Assembly (NCBI GenBank): GCA_946555345.1
Contig: CAMNSS010000003.1
Span: 134,080-198,079 of the forward strand
Length of the DNA stretch: 64,000 nt
Direction: 5' to 3'
From: an uncultured Eubacterium sp.
GTDB taxonomy: Bacteria > Bacillota > Clostridia > Peptostreptococcales > Anaerovoracaceae
Positions 19,280 to 28,800 of this stretch are shown in pieces. Below the pieces are notes generated by a model that saw nothing but the letters and a program-made list of their open reading frames with translations, did no database searches and was not told the origin of the DNA. A program made the position numbers and the translations under genes. Within the stretch, counting starts at the first letter, position 1. Each line of letters opens with the position of its first letter.

Positions 19280-19745
19280 AGGAACTGGAAAGCCATTTAT
19301 CCTGGCGGCTCGCCTCGTTTGCCGCCCTTCGCCTTTGCAACGCAATGAGAATGCTGGAAATTGCAATATTCCAGTATTTTCTGTATGCTTGCTTTAAATG
19401 CACCGTACGGCATTTTTTTTTTGCGGCATTTTTTGGAGAAGCCGACCCATGCCCAAAATACTGTCATGCTTATGCTGGAAATCAACCCGCCATTGTTCTT
19501 AAGGCAGCTCTTGCCGAGGGCATCATCCAGCCCGTCATGCCCCTGCGGATTGTTTCGCCCGCCGTCCTCGGCGCAGGAAGCCATGGGGTGTTTTCACAGG
19601 GTTTGGAAGGTCCCGTGAACTCGCGGCAGTTTCCCCGCCGCTCAAACAGCACGGGAACCTTTGCCAGACCCCTTGCTCAAAGCGCCCTCATGGCTTCGCC
19701 TGCCCCTGCGGATTGCGTCCTCTCCAAAACGCAGGGGACGGCGGA
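19279..19745 (-). repeat. Cassette-associated repeat block A, 3' of immunity gene 19789-20304
   Basis: High identity by eye to 21948-22405. Confidence 0.85.
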
Positions 19746-19788
19746 TAGGTTGCGCCTGGTTGCCATTTTCCAACGCTTCCCTGTTGGT

Positions 19789-20304
19789 TCACATCGCTTC
19801 CAGTTCCTCAATTTCGTCTTTGAGCTTATTCAGGCATGCATTCTCCGGCTCATATCGGAGGGTGGTTTTCAAGTACGCTTTCCCTTTTTGTATAATTTCC
19901 CCTTTGAACTGCTGGAAGTCAATTATCTGGTTTGTCCATTCCCCAGGTCGTCTGTCATCCAGATGGAACTCTATATCATGTGTTCCTTCTTCTTTCTTGG
20001 CTTCAATGAGGCTGATGCTTAGCTTGTCTCCTCTTTTTTTGAACTCAATCCATGTGTTGTATGACTCTATATTACTAAGGACCACATATTCTTTTGTCAT
20101 GAGGCATATGCATACCCTCACGAACCGTTCCATCCAGTCATATAATGCATCTGAATCCTGACATATGTATCTTTCCGCCCCTTCCGGGTAAATTTCCTCA
20201 TATACAAAATCATTGCACTTGACCCGGAAAAAACCATTTTGCCCTATAAAATCATCATAATCATACAATACTATCTGGTAGTTCAATTCAAACATATCCT
20301 TCAC
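19789..20304 (-). CDS. Putative immunity protein of orphan cassette 2
   Basis: Small acidic protein overlapping the upstream toxin ORF stop; same position as other immunity genes. Confidence 0.6.
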   Translation of the reverse strand: MKDMFELNYQIVLYDYDDFIGQNGFFRVKCNDFVYEEIYPEGAERYICQDSDALYDWMERFVRVCICLMTKEYVVLSNIESYNTWIEFKKRGDKLSISLIEAKKEEGTHDIEFHLDDRRPGEWTNQIIDFQQFKGEIIQKGKAYLKTTLRYEPENACLNKLKDEIEELEAM

Positions 20305-21212
20305 TCCCTTCTGAAATCTTCCACGGTATACTTATATGTGCCATATGACGTATCAAATGTTCCGTCGCTTTTTATATAGACATTTATTGTCTCCCCGTTT
20401 ATCTTTATGGAGCAAGGGCCTGTTTTCCCCTGCCTCCTTAAAGCGTTGTAAGCCTCCTGCGAATGCTTCACGACTTCCTCCATGGACCATTCCTTGTTAA
20501 AAAATGACGTATTTTCTAACTTCTTGGCTAGCTGCTCATTCGTTAAATGCTGGGCTTGCTTAGCCACGAAATCAAACGTATGCTTTCTAATGTGCCTTAT
20601 ATCATTTTGTGATAATTCGATGGTTTCTTCCTCATCCCCGGAGGCCTTCTTCTTCATGTCCTCGACAAGGTTGGTGAGGTACGTGAGCTTCCCGGCTTTT
20701 GCTGCCCTCCCTGCTATTTCCGACAGCTTGTTCAGGGTGGCCATGAGCTTTGCTTTCAGGCTTCCCGTCATGGCGGTCCCTGCCCCGGCAGCCATCCCCG
20801 TGCCCCCTATTGCCAGTCCGCTGGCTGGTATCACAAGCCCTGCTATGCCCACCAGCATCGTCGCAGTGTCCTGCTCCTGCCTCATGAAGGTCTTTTCGTC
20901 GGTCCGGCTGTTCCCCTTGACGTACCCGTTGTACTGGCTTGTGAGCTGCGCTTTGTTTCCCTTGCAGGCCGTTCCCGCTTGCAGGCTTTTCGCCATCGCT
21001 TTCAGCGTGTCGTTTGCTTTCAGCGCCGTCCCCGTGGCTTTGGCCACGAGGTACGCCGTTTCCGCTTCCTTCCTCGTGGCGTTCCTGTTCTTCGCCCTGT
21101 ACCCTGCTGTCCATGCGGCCTTGGCGGCGGTTTCAACCGCTGTTTTTATTGCTGTCTGCACGGCCGCTTTCCCCTGCCCTGGATAGCCATGGCGGTAACC
21201 GCTAGAGGCCAT
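20301..21212 (-). CDS. Orphan Rhs-type toxin tip (cassette 2): conserved linker plus variable C-terminal domain, possibly a BECR-fold RNase
   Basis: Linker KAAWTAGYRAKNRNATRKEAETAYLV...VEDMKKKASGDEE near identical to main Rhs; variable tail HIRKHTFDFVAKQA...GTFDTSYGTYKYTVEDF. Confidence 0.65.
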   Translation of the reverse strand: MASSGYRHGYPGQGKAAVQTAIKTAVETAAKAAWTAGYRAKNRNATRKEAETAYLVAKATGTALKANDTLKAMAKSLQAGTACKGNKAQLTSQYNGYVKGNSRTDEKTFMRQEQDTATMLVGIAGLVIPASGLAIGGTGMAAGAGTAMTGSLKAKLMATLNKLSEIAGRAAKAGKLTYLTNLVEDMKKKASGDEEETIELSQNDIRHIRKHTFDFVAKQAQHLTNEQLAKKLENTSFFNKEWSMEEVVKHSQEAYNALRRQGKTGPCSIKINGETINVYIKSDGTFDTSYGTYKYTVEDFRRE

Positions 21213-21224
21213 GCCATCGGCGCA

Positions 21225-21440
21225 GCAGGCGTGGGAGCAACGCCGCTTTTGGTCTGGTTAAAAAACAGCATGGCAGGATGTCCCGCAGGCTTAACAGGGT
21301 ACGCCCTATTCCATGGGTTCACTGCCACGGGGGTTCTGTCACTGCCTGTCCTGGCACTAATCCCTTAGGCTCTGGCTTCCGCGGTTATGTCCAGTTACGG
21401 CGTTCCCTGTGCTTTTCTTTGCCTGGCTAAATTGCCGCTT
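21225..21440 (-). repeat. Inter-cassette spacer repeat D (homologous to 24340-24545)
   Basis: Shared CTGGCACTAATCCC..GGCTCTGGCTTCCGC.GTTATGTCCAGTTACGGC and flanks. Confidence 0.7.
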
Positions 21441-21947
21441 GTGCCGTCAGCTCCTGCTTTCCATGCCCGGCATTTCCAGCCTGCCCTTCCTTCATGCGCC
21501 CGCAAAAATGAAATGGCAGGCATACGGGGCTGGATAATAAAAACCGGGGTTCATTGGCCGTGTCCCCTCATCGAATCCGCCCATATGCCCAGCCTCTCCA
21601 GCATTGCAGGGTGTTTTCAACGGGTTGCCTTTTGCTTGCCCTTCCTGTTTTCGCATTCGCCTGTCTGCATTTTGGTGGCATGGGCAGGCCATTTTCTGTT
21701 GCCCATGTTCCCTCCATTGTAGTTTTTCGGTTCTTCCTGTTGCTGGGCTGGGCAGTGGAATTTGCTGCTCCCCCCCCCCGGAAATTTTATCCCGGAATAG
21801 AACCAGCCTGAATTTGGTTTAACCCTATACCGCCAGTTGCTGGTTAAAGGGAATGTTTTTAATTGGCGTACACCCCTGTTGTCCCGCCTTGTGTTTGGGC
21901 GGCGGGGGCTGTTCCGGCCCGCTTTTGCCAGTCTGTCCCCGCTTTTC

Positions 21948-22405
21948 AGGGAACTGGAAGGCCATTTATCCTAGCGGCTTGCCTCCTTTGCCGCCCCTTT
22001 GCCTTTGCAACGCAATGTGGATGCTGGAAATTGCAATGTTCCAGTATTTTCTGTATGCCTTGCCTTAAATGCGCCGCATGGCGTATTTTGCGGCATTTTT
22101 TGGAGAAGCCGGCCTATGCCAAAATATTGTCATGCTTATGCTGGAAATCAACCCGCCATTGTTCTTAAGGCAGCTCTTGCCAGGGGCATCATCCAGCCCG
22201 CCATGCCCCTGCTTTTTGTTTCGCCCGCTGTCCTCGGCGCAGGAAGCCATGGAGTGTTTCTCGCAGGGTTTAGAAGCTCCCGTGAACTCGCGGCGGTTTC
22301 CCCGCCGCTCAAACAGCACGGAAACCTTTGCCAACCCCCTTGCTCAAAGCGCCCTCATGGCTTTTTCTGCCCCTGCGGATTGCGCCCTCTTCAAAACGCA
22401 GGGGA
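21948..22405 (-). repeat. Cassette-associated repeat block B, 3' of immunity gene 22443-22769
   Basis: High identity by eye to 19279-19745. Confidence 0.85.
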
Positions 22406-22442
22406 TGACAGGCTATAATACATTTTCATAGCATCCCTTAAC

Positions 22443-22769
22443 TCAAAATTTTACCATTTCATTTAATTTCCTAACTACAACTGCAAGCCTTTTCTCTAAT
22501 TCTAATAGTGATTTTTCATCTTGCCTTAAACTAAATATGTAATTCCCAGCATCTTCATGCCAAATCAAATCATATTCTGTTGAATTTCCCTCAATTCTTA
22601 TTATGCTATAAAATATCCCGTCTATTTTTTCAATTAATGACATATGATATTCCTGGCTGAACAACTTTGCAACAAGATCATTTCCATCGAAATAATCAAA
22701 ATTAACAAATAAATATTCTACTCTATTATTTGCATCTTTATTTATATGCTTTACTATTTGTATACACAT
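22443..22769 (-). CDS. Putative immunity protein of orphan cassette 1
   Basis: 108-aa ORF immediately 3' of toxin ORF; low-GC relative to flanks. Confidence 0.6.
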   Translation of the reverse strand: MCIQIVKHINKDANNRVEYLFVNFDYFDGNDLVAKLFSQEYHMSLIEKIDGIFYSIIRIEGNSTEYDLIWHEDAGNYIFSLRQDEKSLLELEKRLAVVVRKLNEMVKF

Positions 22770-22778
22770 TCACCCCTC

Positions 22779-23858
22779 CTATTTTAGTCCCAAATACTCA
22801 TTTACACTTGTTCTGGAACGTTGTGAACTTTCTATTATTGCTTTATAAATATCATCTCCTGAAAGTCCTCTGTCAATTTGCTTTTGCACCAGCTGTTCCC
22901 ATGTAACATTGGGATCTGTCTTAAATAATGATTCTGCAAGCTTCTGATCTGACATTAATTCTCTAGCCTTTGTTCTATACTGATTTCTTAAATTAAACGC
23001 TTGTTTTGCCTGTTGTTCTATCGTCAAATTTTTATCAATTAATTCTGGTATTTTGCTTTCTTGTTTTAAATACCATTTTCTAGCATCCACATTACTCAGC
23101 CCTTTAAATTTTATATCACTTTTGCTTCCCTTGCCCCCTTTGGCAAGGGTCTTGATGAATGCCCGCCCTGCCTTGCTGGTCAGGAACTTCGCCCCGACCT
23201 TGCTTCCGACCTTCAATCCTGCCCCGCCCGGGATGAACCATGATGCTGCGCCCAGGTATGCTTCCCAGCTGAAATTCTTCTGCATGGCGGACGTCACCCT
23301 GGCTTTGTCCGCACCCTTCCGGTTGCTCCCGCCCATCTTGCTGGAATTACCCGTGCTTTTCCCTTTCCCTGGCGTGCTGGCCTTCCCTTTGCTGCCCTTG
23401 CAGGAAACGCCCGTTTGCAGGCTTTTCGCCATCTCCTTCAGCCCAGCCATTGCCTGGATGCCCTGGTTTACAAGGGCCTGCGCTTCCTGCTTGCTCAGGG
23501 CTTTCTGGCTGCCGCTTTTCCGCTGGCTGGCCTTTGTGGCTGTTTTCGTTGCTGCCCGCACGGCGACGTTCCTGGCCGTCTTTGCGATCTGCTTGGCCGC
23601 GCCTGCAATCAGGCCGCCGACCGCCATGCCGCTTGTCTTTCCCTTCCCGCTCTTCTTCGGGTTCTTGCTCGCCTTCTTGTCCCCGCCCGGGTCGTTTTCG
23701 GCGTAGCCGTAGCGGTTCTGGCTCGCCGGTTCGTACAGGTCGCCCCGGTAGCTGTCTTTTGCCAGGAAGATTCCCGCATCTGGCGCATAGTGACGCTGCC
23801 TTAAATACTGCAATCCCGTGGCTTCGGTGTATTCCTCGCCGTTGTAGCCGAATATCAC
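22779..23858 (-). CDS. Orphan Rhs tip (cassette 1): residual Rhs core plus C-terminal toxin domain of unassigned family
   Basis: IFGYNGEEYTEATGLQYLRQRHYAPDAGIFLAKDSYRGDLYEP shared with main Rhs; tail LSNVDARKWYLKQESKIPELIDKNLTIEQQAKQAFNLRNQYRTKARELM...SSQRSRTSVNEYLGLK. Confidence 0.75.
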   Translation of the reverse strand: MIFGYNGEEYTEATGLQYLRQRHYAPDAGIFLAKDSYRGDLYEPASQNRYGYAENDPGGDKKASKNPKKSGKGKTSGMAVGGLIAGAAKQIAKTARNVAVRAATKTATKASQRKSGSQKALSKQEAQALVNQGIQAMAGLKEMAKSLQTGVSCKGSKGKASTPGKGKSTGNSSKMGGSNRKGADKARVTSAMQKNFSWEAYLGAASWFIPGGAGLKVGSKVGAKFLTSKAGRAFIKTLAKGGKGSKSDIKFKGLSNVDARKWYLKQESKIPELIDKNLTIEQQAKQAFNLRNQYRTKARELMSDQKLAESLFKTDPNVTWEQLVQKQIDRGLSGDDIYKAIIESSQRSRTSVNEYLGLK

Positions 23859-24060
23859 GTCGTTGGCTTCCGTCCCGCTTTCAACTTTGCCGAACGGGTC
23901 ATAGTAATAGCTGTTCGCTTCCTTGCCGTCCCGCAGGTTCTAGGTCACATTGCCCTACCCGTCGTATAAATATGTGTAGCTTCCGGCTTTGTCGTCCACG
24001 TACTGCACGGCCCTGTTTGTCAGGCTGGCGGATATCCGCTCGTCGTCAGGCCCGTATGCA
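23859..24060 (-). pseudogene. Decayed Rhs core sequence upstream of orphan cassette 1, with two amber codons
   Basis: Translates NAYGPDDERISASLTNRAVQYVDDKAGSYTYLYDG*GNVT*NLRDGKEANSYYYDPFGK, homologous to main Rhs. Confidence 0.85.
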
Positions 24061-24339
24061 TTGCTGGCGCATTCCGTGGATTTCAGGGAAATGCAGTATC
24101 AGGGAACTGGGAATCTGGCAGAATGTTGCCGCCAGATTACGGCAGGCAAAAATTGAAATTGCAGCTGAAAGCAATGCTGCCTTCCTGTGCCTTCCCCCCT
24201 GCCTTGGATGGCGCGGGATAACAGGCACTGGCGTTCTTGCCGCCCCGCTGGCCCTGTTTGCGTGGTTTTGCCTTGTCCTCCATTCTGGTGCATACAGCAC
24301 GTCAGGGTTCATGCCATCAGCTTAACAGGCATGTAAACA

Positions 24340-24545
24340 ACGCCGCCTTCGGTCTGGTTTAAAGACAGCATGGCGAAATGGCCCGCAGCCTTAACGGGGT
24401 GCGCCGTATCCCGTGTTCTCGCTGCCACGGAAGGTTCTGTTGCGTTGCTTGCCCTGGCACTAATCCCACAGGCTCTGGCTTCCGCTGTTATGTCCAGTTA
24501 CGGCATTTCCTGCACTTTTCTTGGTTCGTTTAAATGCAATGCATG
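24340..24545 (-). repeat. Inter-cassette spacer repeat E (homologous to 21225-21440)
   Basis: See repeat D. Confidence 0.7.
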
Positions 24546-25059
24546 GTGCTGTTTTTTCCTGTCGGCTTCTGCCTTCCATGCCCGGCATTTCCAGCCTGCC
24601 CCTCCTGTAAAGGGATGGGCAAGCCATTTTCCACTGCCCATGTTTCCTTCATTGTGGTTTCCCTGCTGCCGAGCAGCCCATGTTTATCGTTCCCCAAAAA
24701 ATGCATCCTGACATGGGTTCAGTCTGCGTTTAGTTTAATTCCCGTGCTGCCATCCGCAAATTAACGGGGCTGCTTTTTTGCTGCACAAGCCTTGTTATGT
24801 GCTTTTGCCATTTTTCCAATAATTCCAATCACGCTTTTCTTACTTTTTTGTAGCATTTTTTCGGGCATATGTCCTCCTGATACTCCAGTCTGTGCCTGTT
24901 TTTCATTAATCCTTCCTAAAAATGCCTAGCTTTGTTTGGGCTGCCCCAGTGCTGCATCTGGTTTCCCTTTTCCTGCTTTTCGGCGTATCCGAAAATGGCC
25001 CGTCTTGTTGAAGCATTTTGGTGGCATTCCCAACTTCGCCTTCCTTCGCCTCATTGTAA

Positions 25060-25370
25060 TGTCCCAGTATTTTTTGTATGCCTGCCTTAAATGCGCCGGG
25101 CGGCATGTTTTGCGGTGGGAGTCCAAAAATTCAGCCCATTGCAAAAGCATCATGCAGCCCGCCACGCCCCTGCGTTTTGTTTCGCCCGCCGTCCTCGGCA
25201 GCAGGAAGCCATGGGGTGCTTCTCGCAGGGCCTGGAAGCTCCCGTGAACTCGCTGCCTTCTGCCGCTCAGGCAGCACGGGAGGGCTTTGCCAGCCCCTTG
25301 GCTCAAAGCGCCCTCATGGCTTTTTCTGCCCCTGCGGATTGCGTCCTCTTCAAAATACGGGGGATGGCGG
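25060..25370 (-). repeat. Cassette-associated repeat block C (shorter), 3' of immunity gene 25390-25800
   Basis: Shares CTCAAAGCGCCCTCATGGCTTTTTCTGCCCCTGCGGATTGCG.CCTCTTCAAAA and GTTTCGCCCGC.GTCCTCGGC with A and B. Confidence 0.8.
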
Positions 25371-25389
25371 ACATCCATGGTCTTGCCCC

Positions 25390-25800
25390 CTAAAGGTCAT
25401 TATATGGGTGTTCCTTCAGTATCCCTTCGATTTCCTTCCTCTTCCGTGCTTCAAATTTTTCGCTGAATTTGGAATGCAGTTCTATTTCCTTGGCAAACAA
25501 GGCCCTCCTGAAATCCGTCCCTCTGGCTGTATTTTTGCTCGCATAAAAAGATGCTATTTCAAAAAGCATGGCATCCAAAATATTCCACAGCACCTCTTCC
25601 TCTGATTCCAACTCCAGTTGTTCTTTTATTTTCCCCTTCTCTGTAAACATAAAATAATATTTTCCATGGTCTGCATAAACATACGTCCCTTCCGGGCTTT
25701 TTGTTCCCCCCTCGCAAAAATGGATTGGCGACAAATCAAGGTCTGGCATCCTTTCATTAACTATTTCCTTGATTTTCCGTTCTAGCATGGATGTATCCAT
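25390..25800 (-). CDS. Putative immunity protein (Imm63-like by eye) for the TNT-type tip
   Basis: 136 aa directly 3' of Rhs toxin; ...GKYYFMFTEKGK...EEVLWNILDAMLFEIASFYASKNTARGTDFRRALFAKEIEL... Confidence 0.6.
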   Translation of the reverse strand: MDTSMLERKIKEIVNERMPDLDLSPIHFCEGGTKSPEGTYVYADHGKYYFMFTEKGKIKEQLELESEEEVLWNILDAMLFEIASFYASKNTARGTDFRRALFAKEIELHSKFSEKFEARKRKEIEGILKEHPYNDL

Positions 25801-25818
25801 GTTCTTGCCTCCTTTGTT

Positions 25819-28800
25819 CTACTTCTGTACTATATACCCTTGTGCTAGCAAATCATTTATTGGCATCGGCAGCTTGTACTGTATCCCGCCGCCTTTGCGG
25901 CCTCCCCATGCACGCACTTTCGACCGCACAGTGTTCGGGATTTCCCTAGCAACAACGTATTCCCGGTATATGGAAGGGTCGGTATCCGGGGGCAAGGATA
26001 ATGTGTCAGGATTAGCGCCAGGATCTGTAACAAAATCGCTTGTTTTTCCAACATTTCCATACCTGCCCAGTACTGTCCCGGGCTTCAGAGTTACGGTTTT
26101 CTCTGTCCCTGGCACCGCCCCATCATATGGCGGGTAATTCATCGTACCGTCCTCATTGTACCAAGATTCGCCTTTGTCTTCCTCATCCCCGGAGACCTTT
26201 TTCTTCATGTCCTCCACAATGTTGATGAGGGTAGTAATCTTCCCGACCCTTGCGGCTTTCCCGATCCCGTCCAGGATTCTGTATATGGCCGGGACGTTCC
26301 TGATTGTCATGCCGCCTATCGTGAGGTATCCTGCCCCGGCGGTGACGCCTGCTCCCCCTATCGCCAGGCCCCCGACTGATGCAGCAATCCCGCTGATGCC
26401 CACCAGCATCGTCGCAGTGGTCTGCTTCTGCGCCATGAAGTCTTCTTCGCTGGTTCGGCTGTTGCCTGCAATGTACCCGTTGTACTGGCTTGTAAGCTGC
26501 GCCCTATTGCCCTTACATGAAGCGCCTGTTTGCAGGCTCTTCGCCATCGCTTTCAGGGTCTCGTTTGCTTTCAGCATCGTCCCCGTGCCTTTGGAGACGA
26601 GGTATGCGATTTCCGCTTCCTGCCTCGTGGCGTTCCTGTTCTTTGCCCTGTACCCAGTCGTCCAGGCGGCCTTGGCGGCGGTTTCCACCGTCGCTTTCAG
26701 GGCGGATTGCTTTATGGCGTTTGCTATTGCTGAAACTGCGCTGCTGGTCGTCTTGCCCTTTCCGCTCTTCTTCGGGTTCTTGCTCGTCTTCTTGTCCCCG
26801 CCCGGGTCGTTGTAGTTCACCGGGTCGTTTTCGGCGTAGCCGTAGCGGTCCTGGCTCGCAGGCTCGTACAGGTCGCCCCGGTAGCTGTCTTTTGCCAGGA
26901 AGGTTCCCGTGTCTGGCGCATAGTGCCGCTGCCGCAGGTATTGCAGGCCCGTCGCTTCGGTGTACTCCTCGCCGTTGTAGCCGAAGATGACGTCGTTTGC
27001 TTCCACGCCGCCCTCGATTTTGCCGAACGGGTCGTAGTAGTACGAATTGGCTTCCTTGCCGTTCCGCAGGTTCTGCGTTACGTTGCCCTGCCCGTCGTAC
27101 AGGTAGGTGTACAGGCCTGCCTTGTCGTCCGTGTAACGGGTGGCGCGGCGGGTCAGGTCCCCTGCGATCCGCTCGTCGTTTGGTCCGTATACGTAGCTGG
27201 CTTTTTCCCTGCCTTTGCTGTCGTACTGGTACAGGACCTGGGTGTTGTCGTTGAAGGCGGCGTCGTTCAGGTAGTAGGTCAGGTCGTAGGTAATCCGGCT
27301 TCCGCCTTCGTTTGCGGGCAGGATGATGCCGTCCAGGTCGTCTGGGCTGACTTCTTTGTAGTTGCCCGTGAAGATGGTCCTGATGCCGTGCCAGATGTCT
27401 TGGAGGGTATTGCCGATGGCGGTGATGAGGACTGGGCTTGCGGTGTTGCTCATCTTCATGCCGCCCTGCATGAAGCCGTAGCAGAAGATGTCGGGGTCGA
27501 GTTTCGTGGTAGTCAGTTGTTTGTCGCTGTCTTCGTCGTCTTCGCCTTCTCCGTCGTCGTCCGCTCCGCTGTCTCCGCTGGTGTATTTCCTGCTCATCTG
27601 GAAGGTTTTGTTGCCTTGTCCGTCGTAGGTTGCGGCCATGAGGGTCTGTCCGCCTTGGCTTACGCTCCGCAGCCTGTTTTCGATGTCGTATTCGTAGAGC
27701 GTGGTCTTGCCTTTGGCTTTTTTCTTCACGAGGTTGCCGTTTTCGTCGTAGATGTACTTGATTTTTTCGCCTGTCTTGCTGTTTTTCTCGCTGATGGCCT
27801 GGCCGTCTTCGTTATAGGTGACGGTGGTTGTTCCTTCTTTGCCTCCTTTCGTGATTGCCGTGCGGTTTCCGGCTGCGTTGTAGCCGTAGGTGGTGGTCCT
27901 GAGCGTCCCGTCTTCGTTTCTGGTGTACCCGCTCAAATGGCCTGCTTTATCGTATGCAAAGCTGGTGATGTTCGTTTTCCCGTCTTTCCGTTCCGTTTCT
28001 TTCACGATGCGGTCTGCTTTGTCGTATTCGTAGCTGTAGGCGGAGAGGACGTGTCCGCCTCTGCTGTTTTCGAGGGACAGAAGGTCGTCTTTTGCATCGT
28101 AGGCATAGCGTGTTTCCGTGCCGTCGGACCGCTCGCAGGTGGCGATGTTTCCGGCTTCGTCGTAGGTAAACTCGGCGGTGATGCCTTTGCTGTCGGATAT
28201 GCGGGTAATGTTGTCGTCTTTATCGTAATTATACACCACTTCCCTGCCCTTTGGGTAGCCAATCTTATTGATCCTGCCGTATTCATCGTAGTGGTAGGTG
28301 AGTTTTTGCCCTTTGGCGCCGGTGACGGTACTGATCCGTCCCAGCTCGTCGTAGGTCCTCTTGCTCTGTCCCGATTCGTCGTCCATGGTGACCAGGCTGC
28401 CTTGTGCATCGTAGCCGTAGCAAACTGGCTTGCTGGCGTCGGAATACGTCGTTTTGATGAGGCTGGACAGCGTGTCGTAGTCATACTTGATGCGGCTTCC
28501 GTCTGGGTTTATCTTCTCGGTCATCCGTGATGCGGCGTCGTATGCGTATTTCGTCACCTTGCCCGACGGGCTTTCTTCCTTCGTCAGGTTGCCTATCTTG
28601 TCATAGGAGCAGCGGGTGCGGCTTCCGTCTGCTTTCACTGTTTCGGTCAAGTTGTCCATCTTATCGTAATGGTAGGTTACAGCCACTCCCGTATCGTCCT
28701 GTGCAGATGCCAGCCGCCCTGCTTTGTCGTAAGAATAGCACAGCTTTTCGCCCATTTGGTTTTCCTGGCTAAGGTTATTTCCTTCCGCATCGTAAGCATA

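Noticed and set aside
19132-20022. 296-aa plus-strand ORF across repeat block A
   Set aside because: Runs antisense through the repeat block and immunity gene; not conserved as a frame in block B or C.
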